A stretch of 64,000 bases of DNA from Cyanophora paradoxa (taxonomy: Eukaryota; Glaucocystophyceae; Cyanophorales; Cyanophoraceae), in assembly GCA_004431415.1 (NCBI GenBank), contig QPMI01000017.1, forward strand, positions 1 through 64,000, read 5' to 3'. Each line of letters starts with the position of its first letter. Positions within the stretch are counted from its first letter, which is position 1. A program made the translations under genes and the position numbers. A model generated the notes under the pieces. The model was not told the DNA's origin, made no database searches, and saw nothing but the letters and a program-made list of their open reading frames with translations. Positions 31,242 through 43,500 of this stretch are shown one piece after another.

Positions 31242-33657
31242 TTAGTAGCGGCGCGGGCTCTGCTGGCTGTAGTACGAGGCCTGGCCCGGGGTCGAGGGGT
31301 AGCCGTGGCCCGAGCTGTGCGAGTTGTACCCGTTGTAGCCGCTGTTGTAGCCGCTGACGGGCGTCTTGGCGCCGCTCCGGCCGGCGCGGGGCGTCATGGT
31401 CCTGCGGGCGCACCCGGTCAGGGCCGGCGTGTGCGAAGGGCGGCGGGGCGCGGCGGGGGCGCGCGCACCCGAGGGCCTGGTAGTAGGTGTTGCGGGAGTA
31501 GTGGGAGGCCTGGGCGTCCCAGCTCTTGTAGTTGGCGTCGTACTGGTAGCGGCGCTGGTTCCGCTGCTGCTTCCAGTCGTAGTGGTCGTCGTGGTGCCCG
31601 TGGTCGTACTGCCGCGCGCGGCCGTCAGCGCCCCGCCCCGCGCCCGCACGCGCCTCGGGCCGAGGCGAGCGGGCGGGGCGCACGTCGCGGTCGCGGTGGT
31701 GGCCGCTGTGGTAGTCGCGGTCGCCGCCGCGGTGGTGGCCGTGGGAGGAGTGGCCGGCGCCGTGGCCCGAGCCGTACTGGCTCCCGAAGTCGCGGTCGGT
31801 CCAGCGGTAGTAGTCGCGGTCGGTCCAGTCGTGGCCCTGGGTGTGGTGCCCGCCGAAGGGGCTCGTGGGGACGAACTTGTGCCCGCCGTAGTTCGTCTTG
31901 CCGAAGAGGAACTCCATGAGGCCGCCGCGCTGGTGGAAGGCCTCGCCCATCCCGTGCGCCGGCTGCAGCGCGCTCCCGTTCTGCACCGCGTGGATGACCC
32001 CCGAGCCGGCCGCGAGGCCCGCGGGGCCCCCGTTCCAGCCCCCGAAGCTGCGCTCGCCGTGGTGCCCGCCGCCGAAGCCGAAGCAGGAGCAGCCGTGTAC
32101 GTTGGCGTGCACCCCGCTCTCGACGTACGTGTCGGTGTGGCTGTAGTGGAGGCGGCAGGGGGCGTAGACGAGCCCCGTGTCCTCCTCCATGTCGACCGCC
32201 TCGGAGCGCATCAGGTCGTTCACGAGGTGGCGCCCGTTGTAGGTGAAGCCGGCCTTGATGTGCCCCTCGCTCGTCTCGATGAGGACCTTGAGGGCGATCA
32301 GGAAGTGGAAGGCGTTCGTGCGCAGCGCCGGGTTCGAGCCGTGCCGGTTCAGCGCCTCCGCCACCGCCGCGTCCCCTGCCGCCCGCCGCCTCGGTGGGCG
32401 AGCCCGGCGGGGCGGGGCGCGGCGGGGCGGGGCGGGGCGGGGCGGGGCGGACCGTGCCAGTTGACGACGTCGTGCACGCCGCCGCGGTCGATCGCCTTCT
32501 TCAGCAGCGCCACCCCGTCGATCTGCCCGCACCTCCGCCTCAGCGGCGGCCGGCCGGCGCGGAGGGAGCGGGCGCGGCGGGGAGGGCGGGCGGAGGCGGG
32601 GGCGTGCGTGCCTGGGTGCGGACGTTCATGGGGGACTTGGCCATCGCGTGCACGATCTGGTCCACGGTCCAGTTCATCGGCAGCGTGCCTGCGCCCGCGC
32701 CCCGCCCCCGTCGGCACGGGGCGGCGGCGGGGCGGGCCAGAGGCAGCGGCGGTGCGGGCGGCGGGCGGGGGGCGGGCGGGGGCGGGCGGAACGCACACTC
32801 GCCGTCAGGGAAGTCGACGTCGACAACGTGGCCGTAGTACGAGGCCCCGCGGGAGAAGGTCTTGCTCAGGAACGGCCGCCGCCGCATCGCCTCTGTGTAC
32901 TCCGGCCGCTTGTACGTCACGTTCTGCGGCCGCGTCCGTCAGAAGGCCGCCGCCGTGACGGCTAGGAGCCGCGGGCCGACCATCGCGGTGATGTAGACCT
33001 GCGGCGGGGAGCGATCAGGCACGCGCTAGGGGCCAAATTCAAGCCAGAAAGAGGCAACGCACGTGCTTCTGGATGTCCGGGTCGTTCGGGTAGTCGCGGG
33101 CCAGAACGTTGAGCGCATCTACGAGGCGGCGGTGAGGGATCCGCGGCTACCTGGATCGGGGGGGTCCGAACTCACCGAGACCTCCCTCCTCGACAAAGAG
33201 GTTCGGCTTCACTGCGGGGAGCAGTCAGAACGCGGGTCGGGAGCGGGATGATTAGATCGGATCGGGCGCGAGTCGCGCGCAGGACCGGCCCGGCGGCCGA
33301 AAGCCCGCGTGTGCGCGATAAAACAAGTTCAACTATCGATAAATAGAAACCGGGAGGCCGAGGCTGGCCGGCGAGGGCTAGGGCAACTTTGGCCGTGAAG
33401 ACCTAAACGGCTGAAACTGCCACGGCGGGGGGCGCACCATCGCCGCGGCCGAGAGCGCGGTTGAACGCGTCGAGGTGAGCGCAGAGCACGACCGGGTTCC
33501 CGTGAGCGTGCTCGAGGGCGACGAGGAGGTCCCGCGTTCCCTTCGCCTGCCCGGCGCCGAAGAAGTTCGCCACGGCCATCCTTTGATCGGTCACTCCAAC
33601 GATTAGGCGAGCCACTGCAGAAACGAACTGCTCTCGCCTCGGCCGACGAGCTCTCAC
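31242..33657 (-). CDS. Helical-repeat (armadillo-like) protein with Gly/His/Tyr/Asp-rich prion-like tail
   Basis: Multi-exon minus-strand gene with its 5' end approximate. The helical part has short alpha pairs: VSAVARLIVGVTDQRMAVAN with TRDLLVALEHAHGNPVVLCA; LVDALNVLARDYPNDPDIQK; MTYKRPEYTEAMRRRPFLSK; LPMNWTVDQIVHAMAKSPMN; QIDGVALLKKAIDRGGVHDV; VAEALNRHGSNPALRTNAFH with FLIALKVLIETSEGHIKAGF. This suggests an armadillo/HEAT-like solenoid, but no family signature is certain. From about 32,200 it becomes GVHANVHGCSCFGFGGGHHG, then repeated TDRD units (DWTDRDYYRWTDRDFGSQYG) and SHGHHRGGDRDYHSGHHRDR. The last exons are Tyr/Ser/Gly-rich (SGYNSGYNGYNSHSSGHGYP) and end RRY-stop at 31,242. The tail composition resembles phase-separating domains. 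Introns carry (GGGGC)n on the plus strand. Function unknown. Confidence 0.55.
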
Positions 33658-34130
33658 ACCTGTAGGCCTAAGGGGGGTACTGGCGATCCTTAAGGCTCAC
33701 GAGGCAGCAAAAAACTCAATCGCCGGCCCCACACAGATCGATCGACGTCGACCGGTACCGGTACCGGAACCGTTGAAGGCTTGAAGCCTCCTTAAGCTTT
33801 TAAGTCTTTCAGCAGCTACGTATACGGTATAAGTACCTGCCTAGTACAGTGCCTAACACTGCTTACAGCTACCTTCTAAGGCCCAACATGGCAAAAGCCA
33901 AGGGCAGGTTACGGCTATCGATGGCGAAATGCAGCAGCTGGCGCTGCTGCTGCGATGGCTGTGCTGTTCATGCGACGACGATGCGAGGGCAAGGCTGTAC
34001 ACGCTTGCAATTGCGGGTTGCAGCCTTGCAGGGCGGCCGGGGGGATCCGACGGTCCGCTGTGCGGGGGCCAGATCTAGATGCTGGGAGGGCGCGGGGGCG
34101 GGGGGCCGGGGGGCTGGCCATGGGCCGGGG
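33658..34130. other. Intergenic, palindrome-rich, no gene seen
   Basis: Between the two minus-strand genes. Contains GATCGATCGACGTCGACC and GGTACCGGTACCGG and a few short frames without features. Presumed promoter of the solenoid gene and 3' UTR of the lipid-transfer gene. Confidence 0.4.
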
Positions 34131-36830
34131 CTAGACGCGGATGTCGGCTAGGCCGGTGTGGGCCTGGAAGGTCTTGAGGGAGGTCAGCACGGGCTCCAGG
34201 AACTCCATGAAGCTCCTGCGGGCGCGGGCGGGGGCGGGGGCGGGGCAAGGCCGCCCGTCAGCGGGGCGCGCCGACGCCGGGGGCGGGGCGGGGCGGGGCA
34301 CCGGATGTCCTGCACGCCCGACTCGTCGCAGAGGCCCAGCATCCGCATCGTGTTCTCCCGCGACGGCGTGAACCGGAACAGCGGCTGCGCCCCGCCCCGG
34401 CTCAGGGCTCGCGGGGCGCGTGGGGTGGAGGGGTGCCGGCCGCACGGTGACGAGCTTCTGGAGGGGCCACGGGTGGAAGGGCTTCAGCGCCTCCTTGTAC
34501 GCCATCGCCATGCACTGCGGGGCCGCGTGAGGCGGCGCCGCGCTGGGCGGCGCTGCCCGGGCCGGGGCGGGGCGGGGGGCGGGCCTTCTCGCTGGGGAGG
34601 GGCTCGGCGCCGGGCTCGGGGGGCCGCGTGAGCTCCCGGAGGAGGATCATGACGAACTCGATGAGGCGGCAGAGCCAGACGCTGCACCACGCCCCCGCGT
34701 CCTCCTTGCGGGCCACCTTGTGCTCCAGCTCGACCCGCGAGATGTCCTGCACGGTGCGCGCCGGGCGCCCGCCCAGCGCGAACGTCCCGTGCTTGGTCAC
34801 CAGCATCCCCGGCCGCTTCGCGCTCTGCGTCACGATCGCGAAGATGCTCTGCGGCGCCCGCGGGCGGGCGGGCGGTGAGCTCAGATCGAGGGCGCCGGCC
34901 GGCGGGCGGCGCCGGCCCTCTCGCCCGCGCGCACGTCGGTCTTGTCGACGACGTCTTTCTTGACTATGTACAGCGCCTTTCCGAACTTGTCTGCGGGGAG
35001 CCGCCGCGTCAGGCCGGCCGGCCGGCAGAGCGCGCGGGGCGGGGCGGGGCGGGGCGGGGCGGGGGCGGGCCGAAGATCTTGGCGATCTCGCGGACGGCGA
35101 TGACGAACTCGAGGGCGGGGACCTCGCGCCCCGGGTGCTCCTCCGTCAGCCGCCGCAGGTTCCCGAACTTCGCCACTAGCGCCCCCGTCGCGAAAGCCAG
35201 GTGGTCTGCGCCCCGCCCGCCCCGTCGGCGGCCGGCCGGCCGGGCGGGCGGCGGGGCGGGGCGGGGGCCCCCGCGCGCTGCGCGGACGGACCGTCGAGGA
35301 CGATGTCGCCCGAGACGTCGCCGACGGCGGCGGGGCCATGAGGTGCTGCGCCGAGGCCCGCACCTCGGGCGGCGCCGACCCCGCACGTACTCCAGGCTCG
35401 GGTAGTGCGACCGCCGCGAGGCCACCGACGCGGCGGAGGCGACCGAGTCCAGCGAGGGCGAGCGCTGCAGGCCGCCCGGCCCCACGGGCCCCGGAGCGGC
35501 CCCCTCCGGCCCCGCGGGGGCCGACGCCGGCGCCGGCGGCCGCGGGGCCAGCGCCGGGGTGCGCGGGCTGGGCGGGACGGCGGAGGCGGACGAGAGGGGA
35601 GGCGGGGAGGCGGAGGAGGAGGGCGAGGACGGGCGCGTGGGCCTGGGCGAGGGGCGGGCGGAGACGGGGGCGGGGCGGCGGAGAGCGGGGGCGGCGGGTG
35701 GAGGAGAGGGCGGGCGGGGGCCGCGGGGAGGGAGCGGCGCCGCGGTGCGCGCTGGGGTCGGGGTCGGCGTCGCGGGGCGTGCGGGGGACGGGCGGCGGGT
35801 GCGAGGGGGTGTTCCACGGCGTCGAGAAGGCCCGCTCGGGGGTCCCCAGGCGGCGCCCGCTGGGGGGCAGCGCCGCGGAGGCCCCGAGGGCCGGGGGCGG
35901 GACCGGGGAGGGCAGGGGGCGCTCGGCGGGGGAGGCGGGGAGGGAGCGGGGGCCGACGGGGAAGATGGAGCCGTAGGCGGGCGGGGCGAGGGAGCGGGCG
36001 GTGAAGGGGGAGTGGGGGAGCGGGGCGGCGGGGGGCGGGGCGGCGGGGCGGGGGCGGCGGAGGCGGGGCGGGGCGGGGCCCGTTGTTCATGCGGGAGGAG
36101 ATGAGGGCGCCGAAGTCCATCACGGCGTCGTAGATGAAGGCCCCCACGTCCCGGCTCCCCCCGGCCCCCGCCGGCCGCGGTCCCCGCGCGCTCAGCGGCG
36201 CCGGGGGGACGGTCGGGAGGGGGGCGCGGGGCGAGGGGAGGGAGGCGGGGCGGGCGGGCGGCTCGTCGGAGCCGTCCTCCTCGTCGCTGGAGACCCAGTC
36301 CTTGTCCCGCTGCGTCTCCAGCTGCGCCTGCCCCCGCCCCGCCGTCAGCGGCGCCCGGCGCGGGGCGGGCGGGGCGGGCGGGGCGGGCGGACGGCCTCCT
36401 GGAGGGCGAGCTCGCGCTCGTGTGCGTCTTGGTGCAGCGCCTCCATCAGCACCCGCACGTGCCCGCTCTTCGCGAAGCCCGTGAACGCGTACTGCGTTTG
36501 CGCGCCCCGCGTGAGCGCGCGCGGCCGCAACGGCGGCCCGGCCGGCCCGGCGGGGAGTCGGCGGCGGCGGCGGACGCACGCGTTTGCCGTTGAAGAGCGT
36601 GAGCTCGATGCCGCAGGGGAAGAGGACCAGGAAGCTGAAGATCTTCTTGATGCGGCAGACGTCCAGGTACCGGAAGGTCTCCTGCGCGGTTGGGTTATGT
36701 TACGTGTCCCGCGCAGGAGACTCGGGGCCCCGGGCGCACCTTGTAGCAAACTTTGCCGACCCGGACGCTCTTAAAGGCGACGTAGTCCGGGAAGAGATCT
36801 GCCGCGGGCAGATTAGCGCCGGCGGAGGCG
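34131..36830 (-). CDS. GRAM-like domain plus C-terminal GLTP-fold sphingolipid transfer domain
   Basis: Lipid-sensing and transfer protein. The N-terminal exons (36,400-36,830) fit a GRAM/PH-like fold: LFPDYVAFKSVRVGKVCYK, FRYLDVCRIKKIFSFLVLFP then CGIELTLFNGK, and TQYAFTGFAKSGHVRVLMEA. An acidic/Pro/Ser linker follows (DWVSSDEEDGSDEPPARPAS and long Pro/Arg-rich stretches, about 35,400-36,350). The C-terminal GLTP domain reads FVIAVREIAKIFG, KALYIVKKDVVDKTD, SIFAIVTQSAKRPG, AGAWCSVWLCRLIEFVMILL, AMAYKEALKPFHPWPLQKLV, FTPSRENTMRMLGLC and FLEPVLTSLKTFQ, ending ADIRV-stop at 34,131. D-V-V-D-K matches the Asp-x3-Lys headgroup motif of ceramide-1-phosphate-type members (CPTP/ACD11), and FHPW holds the conserved His. 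At least eight exons; the first exon is not identified. Confidence 0.72.
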
Positions 36831-37503
36831 CCCCGGCTCGCGGTGGGCCCGTACAGATGCGGCCGGGAATGCGCCCAGCGATGAGGAGCTCTAGCGAGCA
36901 CCCCCATTCTCCCCGCAGGACCTGCGCGCGCGCCGTGGGGTCAGCGGGTAAACCACTCGGGTCCACGTCAGTCAGCCGGGTCGTGCCTGGTCGGGCGGGA
37001 GCTTGAAAGTCGCCTGCAGTCGCTTGGACCGCGTGTCTGCTGATTCGGCCTTGCGCGGTCGCTGCGAGCATTGTCTGTTGGTCCAAAACGACCAAAGCGG
37101 CCAGGCGGCCGCTCTGAAGGGTGCGCGCACTTGCGGTGCACTCAGATCGACCGCCAGGCCGCCAGCACCAGGCGAGCCTGCCATGCGCTGCGCCTTCGGG
37201 CCGCTTCGGTTCAGGGGTAGAGTGGTGCAACGGAAATCGGTTGTACCCCAAGGTCTGAGCTGAAAAAAAGCTTGCATGCGGATCGCTTATACGCACCGTA
37301 CCGTACGCGTCGACGCCGTGACCGATTCGTTGTCGACGTCTGGCGCAGTGCGCAATTGCATCACCAATTAATATTTGCATGCGCTAGCTGCCTGCGCAGG
37401 CTGCGCTGCTGCTGCGCACAGTGCGCAGCAGGCCCGCGCGCCACTGCGGCGTGCGCGCGCGGTGAGCAGCTGTAGATTTGCAGCTAGCCTAGGAGCTAAA
37501 GGC
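36831..37503. other. Divergent intergenic region, no gene assigned
   Basis: Holds the unresolved 5' part of the GRAM-GLTP gene (minus) and the promoter of the secreted propeller gene (plus). Frames here are short and unremarkable. A CTGCGCAGGCTGCGCTGCTG cluster sits near 37,390-37,430. Confidence 0.35.
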
Positions 37504-40500
37504 ATGGGGGCGTTCGGGAACTTCGGGCTGCAGCTGCTTGCAATTGTCTTGCCGCTGTACATGTGCGGCGTGCTCGTCCATGCGGCCTTGCCGGCACCCC
37601 ACCTGCCGCCGGGCGCCGACCCCAACGTCGTCGACCTTCCCTTCGGACAGTAGTGCGCACCGTACCTGTGTCTTCAATCTTCCCAATCCATCCGGCCAGG
37701 CCAAGGGCCCGGCCCGCGGCCGGCCCGCCGAAGCTTACCGAAGCGCTCGCGCATGCGCACCCCGCAGCGCCCACTGCGTGGGGAATTTGGGGAAAGCTGG
37801 AACCGGGGATCCCTATTCCGGGGTCGTTACCTTTGGTGCGTTTGCTGAGTTACGCCTGCAGCTGCAGCTGTTTACGTCCTTAAAGCTTGGATTGCAACTG
37901 GCCCTATATATAGCTAGCTGCAGCTGCCTTAAGCTTTTGCCTGGCCGTCCGAAGTCCTCACTGCGCCGTCGTCGTCGTCCATGGCCAGGTCCGGTTCAAG
38001 GCACGAACGCGAAGTTGGAGTATTCACGAACTCTCGGTTGGGACCAGGTATGCTCGCATATGCGTGCATGCGCATGTATGCAGGTGCTGATCGATTTCAT
38101 GACTTATTGCTCCAGTACAATGGCATTCTCTGGTATGGCACACGTGCGTTTTTATTGCAGTAATATTCATGATCATGCAGTAATATATATGCTCGTACGT
38201 ACGACATTTGTTGATGCATGAACCTTTCCGCAGATATGTACCTTTACGAGGTATATGCATATGAATTCTCGCTCGCGGAGCCCGGCCGCGGGACTGTAAC
38301 GCTGTGATTATTCGCATTCGACTTCATTCGCTTCGACCTCGGATTTCAATCTGCAGATAAATACAACGACGTGTACCATGACCAAAAAGCTTGGCAAAGC
38401 TGCGGAGGGAAACTACGATGGCGACAGCGACACCGCAATGTTTCAGTGCGTTGTAGCTACTACAAGCATTTGCTTTCAAAAATCTAATCGCTTGACCATC
38501 TGGCAGCTACCTGACCAATTTCGTGGGTGAACCTATATAGCTATAACTGAGAATCCCTTGATGATTATTTCATGATCGTCTTCATTGCTGCAGCGTTGCC
38601 AAGCAAGAAGGTCCTGCTAGGAGATGTTCGTGTGCTCCCTAGGCCTGCTTTTATAATTAGCTGACGGCCGCGTGCTGACATTCCGCAGCGCAACTGCCGC
38701 CGTGAGCACGCCCCATCAAAACAAGCTTGAAGTGCTCGCAACCACGCTTGCATTCTCCTAACTGGTACTATACTGGCGAGCAGTGCGCCTCTACGACCCG
38801 GTCACGAATGTCGTCTCTGCCTTCGACGGCCCGGCGCACAATCTGGGGCAGGTGGCGAACACGGCCTCATCCGTTATCGTCTCGTGCAGAAACGCGGCCA
38901 CGCTATCGCCTGCCAACACGGTCAGACGAGCACATCACGCCCGCCTCAAAAAACACACTAGGGCGAGCGGGCAGCACTCGGCAGGTCGGGCAGCCGCCTG
39001 TGCTGACCTCGGGGCGTATGCTTATGGGAGCCATCCGCGGTCTGGCATACTCTCTTGTGGAGGACCGCATCTTTGTCAGCTGGACGGGAAATGGAAATGA
39101 TCCCAGCCGCAATGACAAGCGCAGCGAGATCTGGAGCATGAGAACCGATGGTGATTAAATTCTTAAGAACTGCAAGCACGCCCAACTGTAGCTAAGCTCA
39201 TCATTTCTCACAGGAAGCGATGTCATTGTTGTGGGTACAAGAGATACCGCCGTGGACGCTGGTTCGTATAGTTCGGGCTCAGAGTGACTTACTTACGATC
39301 GTGACTTACGAGTGTCTTGTCTTAGGTTTGAATTTCTGGGCTATTGCGGCAGACCGTCAGTTTCCGTACCTATACGTCATGTCGGGATCGGGATTTTTGC
39401 ATAAGGTAAGGGTACTACCGCCCCCGCCTCCCCCTCCCCCCCTCCCCCCCCGCCCCCCTCCCACACACACACCCCTTTCCCTCCTCCCCGCGTGGCGCCC
39501 GCGAGAATCAGTATAAGATCTCTCCCGAACCCCGACCCCGTCTCGCTTCAGGTCTCGACAAGGGCGCCCTACACTGTCGAGTACATTGCAGGGAACGGAC
39601 AACAATATCACGAGGACATCGCCTTGATCCAGAGCGCAGCGTGCGTGCTCCGGTCGTGCTTTGCAGCTCAATCGAATTCGACTGTGCATGCGCAGTGTGG
39701 AGCAAACTCTTTTGGTCGCCCCCGGGTGGATGTATGCATCCGCGGCGGTAAAACCATCGCGCTTAAGTTGATCCAAGCACGCCGCAGCTACGAGCTGGAC
39801 AGCACTGGCAACGTGACCGGGACGAGGGTCTTGGACAAAGTGGCGCCCATCGACTTGTGCCCCAGTGTTGCCTCGTCCGGTGACTTCAGTGCCGAATGGT
39901 GCATGGACCTGGGGTTCATCGCTGCTCGGCCAGACGGTGCATTATTGCGTTGAACTGCTGATCATGAGCTTTGCGTTGCAGAGCTGTTTACTTTGGCCCG
40001 TCTCCGATCCGTGCCAGGTATTTTCTACACCGTTTGGAGCGGCGGGATATATGCTACAGGCCCGTACTCAAATGACGGGCGGGGGATATACGCGTTCAGG
40101 GCAGCGCCCGAGCTGTACCTTTCCTCTCCTCGCTTCCCTCGCTTCCTCCTCCTTAAGCCTGACAAGTCCTGCGGCCGGCTCCCTCTCCCAGGCGCCTACT
40201 CCCTCGCCGAGCCCCTCGCCCTCGCCCTCCCCCTCCCCCTCGCCCTCCCCCTCCGCCTTGCCGGCACCCCACCTGCCGCCGGGCGCCGACCCCAACGTCG
40301 CCGACCTTCCCGTCGGGCAGTAGTGCGCGCGGACCCCGCCTGTCCTCGGAACCGCTGGCCGTCCGCGTCCTGGAACTTACATATACGCCCCATGCAATTG
40401 TGCATGCAGTGCACATTGTGTGGGCAGCAGGACAGCTACTGGGGATATTCTCGACTATCAGGGTGTGCTAATCGCTGATCAGCCGCAGCTGCCCACAAAT

Positions 40501-43500
40501 GCAGCTGCAGCTGCAGCTGACCGTGAGCCTACCCTGCGCTCCCCGCGTAGAGAGCGCGCAGGGAACAAATGCTATTCTGGGGTGGTCGGCTAGCCTTCGT
40601 TACGACGAGGTGCAACATCTTACTACTTTTTTTTACTGCCCGCCTGCACATGCATATACACGGACTAACACCCGCATGCGCACTTGGTGTTACGTATAAT
40701 CAGTACAATCACGTTCTGTGGTACGCCACGGGTGCGCGCTCTTCTTCTGTGGTACGGCACGGGGTGCGGCGATATAAACGCTGATATGTATCGCTGCTTG
40801 TACGTATACTCCATAGCTTTGTACCTGCACAAGGTGAGACTGCAATCAATATCGCGAGCTTGAGCTCTTTTCTAGCGAATTAAAAGAAGTTACTCACAAG
40901 ACCTATGCGCACGGTTGCGAAGATCAACACGACAACGTGCACCGTGGAAAAGATGCTGGGCCAGCCACGAATCGGCAATGCCGATGGCGGCAGCTCCACT
41001 GCCGCGTTCCAGTACGCGTCGATAATGACTAATATTACTTTAATAATGTATATTGATCCAAATGATAATCTGACGCAAGACTTTTTTTACGGTCTTGTAA
41101 GCACAGTTGGATCAATGCATTTGCACGTAAGTTGCAGTTGTACGCGCACGTAATTTTATCACGCTTATATATATCTCTCTCGTGAAATCCGACAGCTCTT
41201 CCGAACAAGAAAGTCGTCCTTGGGGGAGTGCGTGCAATCGCTCGCCCCCCCGCTCCCCGCTTTTAAATTTAAACCTTTCACCGCAGAATCAATGCCGCCG
41301 TACGCCCGAGTTTGACACCGTTGATCTTGCATTTCATCGCTCATCAATATCATCACACGCATGCTCGATTAATCACCTGTGTAACCCATCGATTGCGACG
41401 GAACAGTACGCCTCTACGATCCTTCCACCAACACCATCGCTCCCTTTGATGGCCCGGAGCACAATTTGGGGCACCTGCCGACAGCAGGAGACTTCGACTC
41501 TTGTTGGCAAACATCCGTGGCCACCAACACCGTCAGTACTTTTCATTTCGAAGCTTGCAATTGCTTTTCGTGCACGCTCGCAGGCACGTAATTATACATG
41601 CGGCATCAGGTCGGGCAGCGGCCTTCGACCGCGACTGGGCGCATGATCATGGGTCGGATCCGCGGCCTCGCGTACTCTCCGTTGGATGACCGCCTCTACG
41701 TCTCTTTCGCTGCTTCGGACTTGGCGTGGACGAATCGATGGAGCGAGATCTGGAGCATGAACACCGACGGTGCTTGCTTGCAAGTGCACGTGAAGTGCAA
41801 ATACAATTGGATTATATTAATTACGCGTACTTGCATACGGACACAGGGAGCGACGTTCTGGTGCTGGCTACGAGACACATGACCCCGAACCCGGGCAATT
41901 TCACGTACGTCGATCTATACATCGGTGCAACATGTCGCGATGCGCATGCATATGCCTTCTGCGTCCACTCATTGCAATTGGCCCGCGGCCGTAAATGCAT
42001 GTGCAGAGTTCAGAGGCCTCGTGGCAGACAGGACGCAGCCGTATTTGTACTCACTCGCGGCAGACAAAGTCGTGTTCAAGGTATATAAATGCTTTCGATT
42101 ACTTGGCCGACTTGGACGACGACACGTGCTGCAGATCTCGACCCGGGCGCCATACACCATGCAAAAAATCGCGGGGCCCCTCAGTTCAGGCAGTCGTTAC
42201 ATCAGTGACTCTCCGCTTCACGGGGGAGATATTGTCTTAGTCCGAAGCCCCGAGTGCGCAGTTTTCGCTCTCGCAATCGATCCAATTATGCGCGTTCATA
42301 TGCCATGTAGTTTGTTGAATGGCCGTACGCAGGGAGCAAGACAGCAGGCTAATCATGCCCGTTCCGGGGGCAGAAAGATACTCGTGCGCGTGCTCTTAGA
42401 CGTACTCATGATCATGTTAGATTTCGTTATATGATTCGATATCGATTGAGTGATCATGATTATGACACCCGCAATCGCAGCAATGTGATGAGCTACGCAT
42501 ACACGTGCGTGAACGTGACGTGGCGGGAGATTAGATGTTAGAAAATGCCGTGTCGAGGCTCTTGATCGTAAACATGTGTGCATTTCTTTCGGCAGTTACG
42601 TGATGGACACAAATGGGAGCGCAATCGGATCCGGTCGGCTACTTCCGCATGCCCCCGACCTTTGTCCGAGCGTCGTCTCGTTCGACAACTGGGCAGCCGA
42701 TGGCTGCTGGTGCGTGTGCAAATCTTTGCATCTTCGAATTCCCCAGATCCCCAAAAAAAATTGATATTCATCTTTCAATATCCTCAGGAACGAGGGGTTT
42801 CTCACCGCTACGCCGGATGGTGCGCTCGATTGAAAAGATATTCTCTGATGTACTAATATCTTGTTTTAATTCCAATTTGCTTCAGGACTCGTTTACTCTC
42901 TCTGGGCTGTAGTGAAACCGAATGTGAACGCCCAGGGGGTCTATGCACAGGGCCTCTACGTCTACCGCGCGGTGCCCAAGGCGCCGGCAGTCGGCCAGAG
43001 CGCGTCCAGGTGCGCCGACATCGACACCTCGGTTGGCGTCGCCTGCGTGAAGCCGACGCCGAGCCCTCCCCCAGCCCGTCTCCGAGCGCAAGCCCCTCTC
43101 CGTCAGCCACCGCGAGCTCGAGCCCCTCCCCCTTCCCCTCACCCTCACCCTCTCCGTCCCCCTCACCCTCCCCCTCCTCCGCACCCTCCCCCTCCCCCTC
43201 ACCCTCACCCTCCCCCTCCCCCTCACCCTCTCCGTCCCCTCCCCTCCCCCTCTCCCTCCCCCTCCCCGTCATCCGCACCCTCCCCTCCCCTCCCCCTCCG
43301 GATCCCCGTCATCCGCACCCTCCCCGTCCCCGTCCCCGTCCCCCTCCCCTCCTCCGCACTCTCTTCCTCCCCTCCCCTCCCCCTCTCCCTCCCCTCCCCC
43401 TCCTCCTCTTCCTCCCCCTCCCCTCCCCCTCTCCCTCCCCTCCCCTCCTCCTCTTCCTCCCCTCTCCCTCCCCTCCCCCTCTCCCTCCCCTCCGGATCCT

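Noticed and set aside
32349-32958. Long plus-strand Val/Ala-rich frame (530 codons, from 31,366)
   Set aside because: Complement of the helical-repeat gene; composition reflects reverse reading of His/Asp/Arg codons.
37504-37653. Stand-alone 49-residue secreted peptide gene
   Set aside because: The apparent stop TAG is part of a splice donor context (CAGTA|GTGCGC) repeated at 40,320, so it is the first exon of the large secreted gene.
40068-40414. Minus-strand Gly/Glu repeat frames
   Set aside because: Complement of the Pro-Ser linker repeat; no other coding evidence.
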